From contig JAEVYV010000205.1 in NCBI GenBank assembly GCA_023392575.1, positions 1 to 25,481 on the forward strand: DNA of 25,481 bases, in the 5' to 3' direction. A program made the position numbers and the translations under genes. Of the stretch, positions 7,125 to 13,024 are shown in pieces. Origin of the DNA: Bacteroidota bacterium. Lineage in GTDB: Bacteria > Bacteroidota > Bacteroidia > Chitinophagales > Chitinophagaceae. The notes below the pieces were generated by a model, which saw only the letters and a program-made list of their open reading frames with translations, searched no databases and was not told where the DNA came from. The first letter of the stretch is position 1; each line of letters begins with the position of its first letter.

Positions 7125-7682
7125 TTAATTACACAATTGCTGAATGGCTGTCACCTGAAAGAGGTTAAGCAAACCCAGTGTTCCTTTTTCGATAAAGTAC
7201 TGCCTCCAGTACTGGTAGTTTTGAATGGATGGTTCATCGCTGAATTCTAAAACTGCTTCGGCAAGAGCTTTGATTTCCTGTTTGTAGTTTGGCAGTGATT
7301 CACGAATGGCTTTGATTTCATAGAGCCATTTTCTGGTGCCTACAAAACCACTTGGGTTGTCTTTGTCAAACCAAACGGAAGGAAGTGGAATATACCGACC
7401 ATTAACTGCATTGATGTAGTGGCGAGCCAACAACACTCTTTGACAAAAAGAAAGAAATGCTTTACGTGGACTTTTGGCAAGCGTTAAGTATTCGTGGATT
7501 CTTGCTTTGGCGGCTTCAATTTCTTTGGTAGAGAAAATGGTCATGCTCCAAAGAGAGTTGTAAGCAAAGTTCCAGGCGCTATCTACGAGTTGCTGTACTT
7601 CTGCGTTTGAGTTCAGGTATCCTTTTACTACTCGAAGTGAAGGCCTGGATATTGTTTCTGCTTTCATAGTGTTGCTTCTCAT
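7125..7682 (-). CDS. Hypothetical helical protein, first gene of the main operon (about 185 aa)
   Basis: The frame is open from a TTG at 7724, but a likely -7 promoter element lies at 7722-7729 on the same strand, so that start would lie upstream of or at the transcript end. I therefore prefer the ATG at 7682 (MRSNTMKAE); the ATG at 7667 is also possible. The protein is mostly helical, rich in Trp, Tyr and Phe, with conserved-looking segments SAWNFAYNSLWSM and RKWLYEIKAI. There is no membrane segment or nucleotide-binding motif. Family not recognised. It stands first in the tightly packed series that ends with the structural genes, so an early or regulatory role is possible. Confidence 0.7.
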   Translation of the reverse strand: MRSNTMKAETISRPSLRVVKGYLNSNAEVQQLVDSAWNFAYNSLWSMTIFSTKEIEAAKARIHEYLTLAKSPRKAFLSFCQRVLLARHYINAVNGRYIPLPSVWFDKDNPSGFVGTRKWLYEIKAIRESLPNYKQEIKALAEAVLEFSDEPSIQNYQYWRQYFIEKGTLGLLNLFQVTAIQQLCN

Positions 7683-7721
7683 TATTATTAGTTTTTGTTT
7701 GATTAATAACCGATGACAAGA

Positions 7722-7729
7722 CAAACATA
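7722..7729 (-). promoter_or_regulatory. Candidate -7 element (TATGTTTG) of the main operon
   Basis: On the minus strand TATGTTTG matches the Bacteroidota -7 consensus TAnnTTTG exactly. It lies about 40 bases upstream of the preferred start of the 185-residue gene. I find no good -33 TTTG at the usual 17-23 base distance, so an activator or an alternative sigma factor may be needed. The dyad at 7745-7764 lies just upstream. Confidence 0.4.
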
Positions 7730-7744
7730 CTATGCGCTACAAGG

Positions 7745-7764
7745 TGCACTTTCCACTTTGTGCA
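7745..7764. promoter_or_regulatory. Dyad operator candidate upstream of the main operon
   Basis: TGCAC (7745-7749) and GTGCA (7760-7764) form an inverted repeat with half-site centres 15 bases apart, about 16-35 bases upstream of the -7 element. The first of two direct repeats TGCAAGTTTTT begins inside it. A regulator of the element could bind here; which one cannot be told from the sequence. Confidence 0.35.
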
Positions 7765-7811
7765 AGTTTTTAAACGTTATTAAAAGAAGTTGCAAGTTTT
7801 TGTAAGTTTCT
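7761..7811. repeat. Direct repeats TGCAAGTTTTT, iteron-like
   Basis: TGCAAGTTTTT occurs at 7761-7771 and again at 7791-7801, exactly 30 bases apart (about three helical turns), and a degenerate third copy TGTAAGTTTCT follows at 7801-7811. Regular phasing on one DNA face fits a multi-site regulator or a replication initiator. No initiator gene is visible in the window. Confidence 0.5.
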
Positions 7812-7881
7812 GCATGTAAAGTCCTCTAATGTCACATGAATGTTTCCCGTGAAATACAGTATTGGTAAGGCTTTGATAGAA

Positions 7882-7908
7882 ATAAAAAAAACCATCTCAA
7901 TGATGGCT
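7882..7908 (-). terminator. Rho-independent terminator after the small HTH gene
   Basis: On the minus strand GCCATC, loop ATTGA, GATGG is followed by an uninterrupted T run (A run at 7884-7891 on the plus strand). It ends the transcript of the regulator pair (9225 to 7944), so the main operon starting near 7720 needs its own promoter. An upstream segment AAACCATCT (7925-7933) can pair with the same downstream arm, giving an alternative longer hairpin. Confidence 0.7.
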
Positions 7909-7944
7909 TAGTAAAATTTCAACAAGATGGTTTAGTATAATTTT
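7902..7944. repeat. Imperfect tandem repeat, 24-base period
   Basis: GATGGCTTAGTAAAATTT (7902-7919) is repeated as GATGGTTTAGTATAATTT starting at 7926, with two mismatches in 18. The second copy reaches the stop region of the small HTH gene. It overlaps the terminator, so part of its conservation may reflect the RNA stem; the TTAGTA part lies outside the stem and is unexplained. Confidence 0.5.
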
Positions 7945-8150
7945 TATTCTTCGGCCTTGCCGGGTAATCCAAGTTTTTCAAAAATAATTTTAACCTGTAA
8001 CGCTGTATATAATCTACCAATTTTCTCTCCCACAAATACATTATGTGGTGTGATCCAATTTTTCATCGTCCGGTTACTCACGCCATAAAGGCAAGATAGT
8101 TCTGTAAGACTATATGGTTTAATTTCTACCACGTTATTCGTAGTGCTCAT
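7944..8150 (-). CDS. Small winged-helix-like DNA-binding protein (68 aa)
   Basis: The ATG at 8150 is preferred; an in-frame TTG two codons earlier is unlikely. The protein reads KPYSLTELSCLYGVSNRTMKN (a helix-turn-helix), then a wing around KIGRLYTALQV and a last helix KIIFEKLGLPG. It shares this layout with the 79-residue protein at 6880-7119. It is encoded 37 bases after the XRE/ImmA-type gene, very likely on the same transcript, and is followed by a terminator. A regulator or excisionase-like factor of the element is the likely role; the target is unknown. Confidence 0.8.
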   Translation of the reverse strand: MSTTNNVVEIKPYSLTELSCLYGVSNRTMKNWITPHNVFVGEKIGRLYTALQVKIIFEKLGLPGKAEE

Positions 8151-8187
8151 TTTCAAGGTCAGTTTTATTATTTACAATAGTTTTCAA

Positions 8188-9225
8188 TTAATATTCTCCG
8201 TAAAAGTCAAGGTAATCATCAATAGGAATAGCTAAAATGGCAGCCATTTCATTGATGCCTATTTCATAATCATTGATGTACTTTTTAATTAGCCTTCTAA
8301 GCAATGAAGGATGCTCGATTGGTACATCTAACTCCATTGGTTCCCGCCTTCTTATTTTTTGTTGGTTAAACTGTTGAATCAAATACCTTTTTTGATTGGG
8401 GGTGAGAAACCCAAGATCATCTGCCCGATAAAGAAGTGAGATCATAGATACCTTCCATTTTCTTTTTAATTCGCCAAGTAATGATAAGGTAACGCCACCA
8501 TCAAAGTCCATTCTAATTGCTTCCGCTGGCATCAAAAAAGCTGCGGCAAACTCATTTGCTTCTCTAGAAATATCTCTTTCAGGCGATACGACAGTGAATG
8601 TGTGCATTACCAACTGTCCAAGTTCATAGGCTAATGAATACCGAAGCCGGTCGCCTAATAGGTTTTTGTTTAAAAAGATGATAGGGTATTTATCATCGGT
8701 TAGCATACTTCTACTGTCCACTCGTTCTGTTTCAAAATCGAAAGAGCAGATAATGATACCCTGGCTTTCCAAGATATTTATCAGGTTTTCAATTGTCTCA
8801 CACTCTAAGTGCCATTGTTTTCTGACCAAATCTGCAATCATCGCAGGTTTCCTGTCTTCAGTTACCGCTAGGACCGGTAATTGAGGCCTTACCTTGTCCA
8901 AGGCTCTTGTGACAAATTGGACATGCCTTCTGATGATATTCATTTTAGCTTCTATGGGAGTAAGAAGTCTCACTGGAACCTGCTGCCGCTTGCGATAGGC
9001 TAAATTGGCAGGCATACTGATACCTTCCTGGGTAAAGAACTGTGGCGGAAAACAAGTTGCCTCAGAAATAGCTAGTAAAGTTTCTTTATGGATATTAGTA
9101 TCTCCATTTTCCAGCCTGGATACATTGGCTTTGTGCAAATTCAATTTTTCAGCGAGTTCTTGTTGGGAAAGCCCCCTTGCTTCCCTGGCCAGAACAATCA
9201 TATTTGGGTTTATATCGGAATTCAT
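8188..9225 (-). CDS. XRE-family regulator with degenerate ImmA/IrrE domain (345 aa)
   Basis: Residues about 8-62 are an XRE/Cro-type helix-turn-helix (REARGLSQQELAEKLNLHKA, then SRLENGD). Residues about 140-240 match the ImmA/IrrE (DUF955) metallopeptidase fold, ending in the usual REANEFAAAFLMP. The zinc motif, however, reads YELGQ (200-204) where active members have HExxH, so both histidines are gone and peptidase activity is unlikely. The C-terminal 100 residues are helical. Such fusions act as repressors in phages, integrative elements and some toxin-antitoxin sets. Placed at the edge of the cluster with its own long upstream region, this is the best candidate for the lysogeny or maintenance regulator, perhaps sensing through the dead domain. 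The ATG start at 9225 is clear. Confidence 0.88.
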   Translation of the reverse strand: MNSDINPNMIVLAREARGLSQQELAEKLNLHKANVSRLENGDTNIHKETLLAISEATCFPPQFFTQEGISMPANLAYRKRQQVPVRLLTPIEAKMNIIRRHVQFVTRALDKVRPQLPVLAVTEDRKPAMIADLVRKQWHLECETIENLINILESQGIIICSFDFETERVDSRSMLTDDKYPIIFLNKNLLGDRLRYSLAYELGQLVMHTFTVVSPERDISREANEFAAAFLMPAEAIRMDFDGGVTLSLLGELKRKWKVSMISLLYRADDLGFLTPNQKRYLIQQFNQQKIRRREPMELDVPIEHPSLLRRLIKKYINDYEIGINEMAAILAIPIDDYLDFYGEY

Positions 9226-9321
9226 ATCATTTTGGTTTGGTTAATTGCTAACGAATTTAGTAATCTTAATTTGTAAATTCATAGTTTTTGTTGCGATAAC
9301 TTTTCCACAAATAAAGTAAGA

Positions 9322-9336
9322 CTTTGAAAATCAAAG
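9322..9336. promoter_or_regulatory. Perfect dyad CTTTGA-AAA-TCAAAG, candidate operator of the XRE regulator
   Basis: Six-base inverted arms around a 3-base centre lie about 100 bases upstream of the XRE/ImmA-type gene. Length and symmetry fit a dimeric XRE repressor site, so autoregulation is plausible. On the minus strand a TTTG within the dyad lies upstream of an AT-rich stretch that could hold a -7 element, but no exact consensus is present. Confidence 0.4.
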
Positions 9337-9360
9337 CTATATAATGCTAAAATTGTTAGT

Positions 9361-9479
9361 AATTTGATTTTTTTGAACGTCAAATTATTGCGGAGCAATT
9401 AGGGAATATTAGAATAGAGCAAACATTTGTACTGGATTGTCTGCAAAAGTTTGCGGAGTGATTGAGGAGCAATAGGGAA
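9361..9479. repeat. Repeat-rich spacer between the element and the ars locus
   Basis: The 270 bases between the XRE gene and arsN hold no gene. Within them, AATTTGA (9361-9367) and TCAAATT (9380-9386) are inverted. TTGCGGAG occurs at 9388-9395 and 9451-9458, and GGAGCAATTAGGGAA (9392-9406) recurs as GGAGCAATAGGGAA (9466-9479). The first copy also contains the small palindrome ATTGC-GGA-GCAAT. The repeats may be a regulator array or a duplicated junction sequence of the element. No integrase or tRNA is near, so an attachment site cannot be claimed. Confidence 0.45.
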
Positions 9480-9495
9480 ATCTGCTTTTACTTTA

Positions 9496-10008
9496 TCAAA
9501 TACCTACCATGTTACTTCTTCTTTCTAATAAAAGGGTATCCCGCCATACACCATTTTGTTGTGCAATCTTTTCACGATACCCTATTTCCCTAAACCCAAA
9601 CTCCTTTTGTAAGCCGATACTGGCTTTATTTTCAGGGAAAGTGCTGGAATACAGACTCCAGACGCCATTTTCTTCACTACTTGAAATTAGGGTTTGCATC
9701 AATAAATTTCCTATGCCTTTGCCGCCAAACACCGGGTCAACATAGATACTTAATTCACAAACGCCTTTATAGCACTCCCTTTTTGATGTCGGGGAAAGTG
9801 CGGTCCAGGCAACTACTTTATTATTGGTAATGGCAACAAAACGACTATGCGGCAAATGTCCTTGATTCCACATGTCCCAGGAAGAAGGAGCCGAAGTTTG
9901 GAAGGTAGCATTGCCAGTGGCGATGCCTTTTTCATAAATGTCTTTAATTGCATCCCAATCTTCAGGTTGCATAGCCTTTATCTCTAGGGTAAAATCTATT
10001 TCTTTCAA
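9496..10008 (-). CDS. arsN: ArsN-type GNAT N-acetyltransferase
   Basis: The enzyme belongs to the phosphinothricin acetyltransferase-like GNAT group. It transfers an acetyl group from acetyl-CoA to an amino group. Members linked to ars operons (ArsN1) acetylate the arsenic antibiotic arsinothricin and the related phosphinothricin. Typical features are YEKGIATGNATFQTSAPSSW near the N-terminus, LPHSRFVA, and the acetyl-CoA loop in VDPVFGGKGIGNLLMQTLI. The length of 170 is normal. The start is TTG at 10008: an in-frame stop lies at 10012-10014 and the next ATG (9972) would remove the first beta strand. It is divergent from arsR with 65 bases between, so an ArsR site can control both. Substrate is inferred from context; it could act only on phosphinothricin-like compounds. 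Confidence 0.85.
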   Translation of the reverse strand: MKEIDFTLEIKAMQPEDWDAIKDIYEKGIATGNATFQTSAPSSWDMWNQGHLPHSRFVAITNNKVVAWTALSPTSKRECYKGVCELSIYVDPVFGGKGIGNLLMQTLISSSEENGVWSLYSSTFPENKASIGLQKEFGFREIGYREKIAQQNGVWRDTLLLERRSNMVGI

Positions 10009-10054
10009 TGGCTAACGGTAATTTAATGTTCAAAATTAGAAGGATTAATTTTAT

Positions 10055-10073
10055 TATCGTAATATTGCAATTA
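10055..10073. promoter_or_regulatory. ArsR-type operator in the arsN-arsR spacer
   Basis: TATCGTAATATTGCAATTA is an imperfect palindrome centred on AATATT. Seventeen of 19 bases match the second site at 10421-10439. It lies directly before the arsR start and just after a -7-like TAATTTTA (10046-10053), so a bound repressor would cover the transcription start. The ATCG/TAATATTGC/AAT core resembles known ArsR boxes. Confidence 0.75.
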
Positions 10074-10403
10074 ATGGGTATCACGAAATCAGAAATCTAT
10101 ACAGAAAAGCAAAACAAGATGGCGATTATGCTCAAAGCACTAGCCCATCCGGCACGAATTGCCATCATAGAATACCTGATCAATTCGAAATCCTGCATTT
10201 GTGGTGATTTGGTGGAGGAATTGGGGTTAGCCCAGGCGACTATTTCCCAACACTTAAAGGAATTGAAAACAGCCGGTATTATTAAGGGAACTGTTGACGG
10301 TGCCAGCGTTTGCTATTGTATTGACGAAAAGGTTTGGAAACAATACAAAGATCAAATGGATAAGTTCTTTGTGTCTTTTGAGCTGAAGAACAATTGTTGT
10401 TGA
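10074..10403 (+). CDS. arsR: ArsR/SmtB-family arsenic-responsive repressor
   Basis: A winged-helix repressor of about 109 residues that leaves DNA when As(III) or Sb(III) binds. ALAHPARIAIIEYL opens the domain, SCICGDLVEEL carries a Cys41-x-Cys43 pair at the start of the sensing helix, and QATISQHLKELKTAGII is the recognition helix region. Further cysteines at 80, 82 and the C-terminal CC (108-109) could complete a thiol site. The open frame begins at 10008, but that start would place the operator inside the gene; ATG 10074 matches the usual N-terminus (MGITKSEIYTEKQNK). ATG 10119 is an alternative. It heads the ars operon and is divergent from arsN. Confidence 0.93.
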   Translation: MGITKSEIYTEKQNKMAIMLKALAHPARIAIIEYLINSKSCICGDLVEELGLAQATISQHLKELKTAGIIKGTVDGASVCYCIDEKVWKQYKDQMDKFFVSFELKNNCC

Positions 10404-10420
10404 TTTTTTTTGAACGCAAG

Positions 10421-10439
10421 TATCGCAATATTGCAATAA
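10421..10439. promoter_or_regulatory. Second ArsR-type operator, before the DUF6428 gene
   Basis: TATCGCAATATTGCAATAA repeats the sequence at 10055-10073 almost exactly and is more symmetric (ATCGCAATATTGCAAT). It lies 22 bases before the DUF6428 start and after a T-rich -7-like element ending in TTTG (10404-10411). The operon thus seems to have a second ArsR-controlled promoter that serves the downstream genes separately from arsR. Confidence 0.75.
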
Positions 10440-10461
10440 GACAATTGTAAAAATAAAAACG

Positions 10462-10923
10462 ATGAAACTATCACAAGTAAAAATGCATTTGACTACGCTG
10501 CAAGGCGTAAACTTCGAATTACCAGATGGCACTCTGGTACCAGAGCACTTTCATGTAACAGAAGTTGGTGTAGTAACCAAGCACTTTATTGATTGCGGTG
10601 GAAATGTAAGAACCGAGAAGAAAGCCAATTTTCAGCTCTGGGATGCCAATGATTTTGAGCACCGTTTAAAGCCTCAAAAGTTAACCAACATCATTTCGCT
10701 ATCAGAGCGCATTTTGGGTATGGAAGACCTGGAAGTGGAAGTAGAGTACCAGGGTGATACTATTGGCAAATATGACCTGGACTTTAATGGTGAAAACTTT
10801 GTTTTAACGGCCAAACAAACGGCCTGCCTTGCCCAGGATAAATGCGGCATTCCTGCGCACCAATTGAAAGAAACGCAATTAAAAGCAGCTACATCCTGTA
10901 CACCAGGTGGCGGTTGTTGCTAA
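10462..10923 (+). CDS. DUF6428-family protein of the ars operon
   Basis: This 153-residue protein matches a family I recall next to arsR in Bacteroidota (DUF6428). It has the motif LPDGTLVPEHFHVTEVG near the N-terminus, a conserved HFIDCGG, and WDANDFEHRL. The C-terminus ends in a Cys-rich tail (SCTPGGGCC), with further cysteines at CLAQDKCG. These thiols and the ArsR operator just upstream suggest arsenite binding or delivery, but the biochemical role is unknown. There is no signal peptide or membrane segment, so it should be cytosolic. The family name is from memory. Confidence 0.8.
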   Translation: MKLSQVKMHLTTLQGVNFELPDGTLVPEHFHVTEVGVVTKHFIDCGGNVRTEKKANFQLWDANDFEHRLKPQKLTNIISLSERILGMEDLEVEVEYQGDTIGKYDLDFNGENFVLTAKQTACLAQDKCGIPAHQLKETQLKAATSCTPGGGCC

Positions 10924-10933
10924 CTCTTGCTTT

Positions 10934-11392
10934 ATGGACCAGACGCAAAATTTTGTAGCACTTTGGAAAGAAGGAAGAACACGGTTCTCGAACCTACTTT
11001 CTGCTTTTTCAGAAACCGACCTAAAAAAGAAACTAGGAGATGCGCCTAATTCTGCTGGTTTTCTCATCCGTCATATAGCTGATGTAGAACTTTTGTTTGC
11101 AAAAAACGTGTTTGGAGTAGCAGACGTGCAAGTTCATGCCAAAACAGTAATAGCCAAAAAAGATACTGGAGAGTGGTCAAACCTTCAGGAATTACTTCAA
11201 TATCAGCAAATGGCCTTAGAAACCTTGCAAAAAGCCATAGAAGCACAAACAGATAGTTCCTGGGAACAGCTAGTGACTACAAAAGAGTTTGGAACAAAAA
11301 CAAAGGCAGAAGCCCTGGGACGAATTACCACGCATACCGCTTATCATGCAGGCCAATTAGCCATAATAGTGAAATACGGTAGATGGGACTAG
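10934..11392 (+). CDS. DinB-like four-helix metalloprotein
   Basis: The product is helical, 152 residues, with the DinB/YfiT-type His triad: IRHIADVE (His47) and HTAYH (His134, His138), which bind a divalent metal in this superfamily. Relatives include bacillithiol S-transferases and damage-induced proteins of unknown function. The frame is open from 10907 but ATG 10934, after the previous stop, gives the proper family N-terminus (MDQTQNFVALW). It sits where Bacteroidota ars operons often have arsC. A thiol-transfer role in arsenic detoxification is a possible reading, but only from context. Confidence 0.82.
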   Translation: MDQTQNFVALWKEGRTRFSNLLSAFSETDLKKKLGDAPNSAGFLIRHIADVELLFAKNVFGVADVQVHAKTVIAKKDTGEWSNLQELLQYQQMALETLQKAIEAQTDSSWEQLVTTKEFGTKTKAEALGRITTHTAYHAGQLAIIVKYGRWD

Positions 11393-11427
11393 TCAAACTT
11401 TATAGCTAATAATTAAAAAATAGAATA

Positions 11428-11616
11428 ATGGAAACAGATTCTATAACTATAACAAAGGAAGAAAAGCAGGACTTTGAAAAATGGTTGGCAAAGTCAGTCA
11501 AAACAGATCAAAATGCACAAGTAGATCCATTGACTTTGATCCTTTACAAGCTTGCTTCTTTGGAGGAAAAGATTAACAGGATTGAATACCAGACCAAGAC
11601 ACATTGGGTCAACTAA
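11428..11616 (+). CDS. Small helical protein in the ars operon (62 aa)
   Basis: A short acidic/basic protein with two likely helices and no cysteine, membrane segment or recognised domain. It starts with ATG 35 bases after the DinB-like gene and is followed by a stem-loop before acr3. The second half (LYKLASLEEKINRIEYQ) could form a coiled coil. Function unknown. Confidence 0.6.
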   Translation: METDSITITKEEKQDFEKWLAKSVKTDQNAQVDPLTLILYKLASLEEKINRIEYQTKTHWVN

Positions 11617-11643
11617 AGTCGAGGAATTTCTGTGTCTTTAAAA

Positions 11644-11684
11644 CCTACTTTTTTTATCGGTAGGGAATTCATAATTCCTTATCC
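11644..11684 (+). promoter_or_regulatory. Stem-loop(s) between the small gene and acr3
   Basis: GGTAGGGAATT (11659-11669), loop CAT, and AATTCCTTATC (11673-11683) form an 11-pair stem with two G-U pairs. A second, overlapping hairpin can form between CCTAC (11644-11648) and GTAGG (11660-11664), excluding the first. No T run follows directly, so this is more likely an RNA-processing or attenuator-type element than a simple terminator. Confidence 0.5.
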
Positions 11685-11722
11685 ATAGTTTTTAATCTGC
11701 ATCTTAAAAATAGAACAACAGT

Positions 11723-12811
11723 ATGTCAGCAAACAATTGTGCTCCGGCAAACGAACGTAAGAAGTTGAGTTTCTTAGACCGGTATTTAACCCTATGGATT
11801 TTCCTTGCTATGGCTGTAGGTGTAGCCATTGGCTATTTCTTCCCTTCTTCTTCAACATTTATCAACTCCTTTTCTTCTGGTACTACAAACATTCCATTGG
11901 CGGTAGGTTTGATTCTAATGATGTATCCACCCTTTGCCAAAGTCCGGTATGAAAAACTGAAAGAAGTATTTCGAAATACGAAAGTATTGGGCGTGTCTTT
12001 ATTCCTGAACTGGGTAATCGGTCCTATACTGATGTTCATACTGGCAATTGTGTTTTTGCATGGTTATCCTGAATACATGGTGGGACTTATTCTTATTGGC
12101 CTGGCCCGATGTATTGCAATGGTAATCGTGTGGAATGAACTAGCAGAAGGCAGCCGGGAATATGCAGCCGGTTTGGTAGCCCTGAACAGCATTTTCCAGG
12201 TATTGCTTTATAGTGTTTATGCCTATGTGTTTATTACACTGTTGCCGCCATTATTTGGCATTACAGGCTCCGTGGTTAATATCACTATCGGACAGATTGC
12301 AGAAAGTGTAGCTATTTACTTGGGTATTCCTTTTGCAGCCGGTGTACTGACACGATTGCTTCTTCGCAAAGCAATGGGTGAAGAATGGTATCAGAATAGG
12401 TTCATCCCTTTTATTTCTCCTATAACCTTAATTGCTTTATTATTTACCATCGTTATCATGTTTAGCCTCAAAGGTGAACTGATTGTGCAGATACCATTTG
12501 ATGTGGTGCGGATCGCCATTCCTTTAGTAATCTACTTTGCCATTATGTTTATCGTGAGCTTTTTTATCGGCAAAAAGATGGGAGCAGATTATTCCACCAA
12601 TGCCTCAATAGCCTTTACAGCGGCAGGTAACAATTTTGAATTAGCTATTGCGGTAGCAATTGGCGTCTTTGGCATCAACAGCGGGCAGGCATTTGCCGGA
12701 GTGATTGGTCCTTTGGTAGAAGTACCGGCGCTCATAGCCTTAGTCAATGTATCTTTTTGGTTCAGAAGGAAATATTATACAAATAAAACTCCAGTTTATG
12801 AAAACTCATAA
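11723..12811 (+). CDS. acr3: ACR3-type arsenite efflux permease
   Basis: A member of the BART superfamily with about ten membrane helices over 362 residues that expels As(III) from the cytoplasm using the proton motive force. The ACR3 signature LIGLARCIAMVIVWNELAEG carries the essential Cys130, and GNNFELAIAVA carries Glu306; both match the residues known to be needed in characterised ACR3 proteins. The first 20 residues are cytosolic and polar. The ATG at 11723 follows a 106-base spacer with a strong hairpin. The next gene begins inside its last codons. This is the main effector of the arsenic locus. Confidence 0.95.
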   Translation: MSANNCAPANERKKLSFLDRYLTLWIFLAMAVGVAIGYFFPSSSTFINSFSSGTTNIPLAVGLILMMYPPFAKVRYEKLKEVFRNTKVLGVSLFLNWVIGPILMFILAIVFLHGYPEYMVGLILIGLARCIAMVIVWNELAEGSREYAAGLVALNSIFQVLLYSVYAYVFITLLPPLFGITGSVVNITIGQIAESVAIYLGIPFAAGVLTRLLLRKAMGEEWYQNRFIPFISPITLIALLFTIVIMFSLKGELIVQIPFDVVRIAIPLVIYFAIMFIVSFFIGKKMGADYSTNASIAFTAAGNNFELAIAVAIGVFGINSGQAFAGVIGPLVEVPALIALVNVSFWFRRKYYTNKTPVYENS

Positions 12812-13016
12812 AACCTATATCAGTTATGTTATTCAGACAAATGGCCAACATGAACATTATTCTGAAGTTGTGAATTTACCGACTCCAAGAGTGGCAGTAT
12901 ACACAGACAACACTTCACAGGAAGTGCTAAAGTGGAGTTTAGAAAAGCAAAAGACATTGCCTCAAACCGATAAACTGGTTGTTCTTAACTATTTCAATAT
13001 TTCAAACGTAAACTAA
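12798..13016 (+). CDS. Small hypothetical protein after acr3 (72 aa)
   Basis: The start ATG at 12798 overlaps the end of acr3 by 14 bases, so translation is probably coupled; the longer open frame upstream lies within acr3 and is not believed. The product is beta-rich at the start (KTYISYVIQTNGQHEHYSEV) and has no cysteines, so it is unlikely to bind arsenite by thiols. No family is recognised. It is followed after eight bases by the phosphoesterase gene. Confidence 0.6.
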   Translation: MKTHKTYISYVIQTNGQHEHYSEVVNLPTPRVAVYTDNTSQEVLKWSLEKQKTLPQTDKLVVLNYFNISNVN

Positions 13017-13024
13017 AACATATC

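Noticed and set aside
7761..7811. CRISPR-like array
   Set aside because: Only two exact 11-base copies and one degenerate copy; too short and no cas genes.
1..9225. Conjugative element or contractile injection system
   Set aside because: No VirB/Tra, relaxase, sheath, tube or baseplate gene is visible; the endolysin and capsid-like gene content fit a virus better.
9361..9479. Attachment site of the prophage-like element
   Set aside because: Direct repeats are present but there is no tRNA, no integrase and no view of the other end, so it is reported only as repeats.
10008..10073. N-terminal extension of ArsR by 22 residues
   Set aside because: It would place the ArsR operator within the coding region, and the family N-terminus begins at the later ATG.
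10254..10532. Minus-strand frame opposite arsR and its downstream operator
   Set aside because: It covers the recognisable arsR gene and the operator, has shadow-like composition and matches no family.
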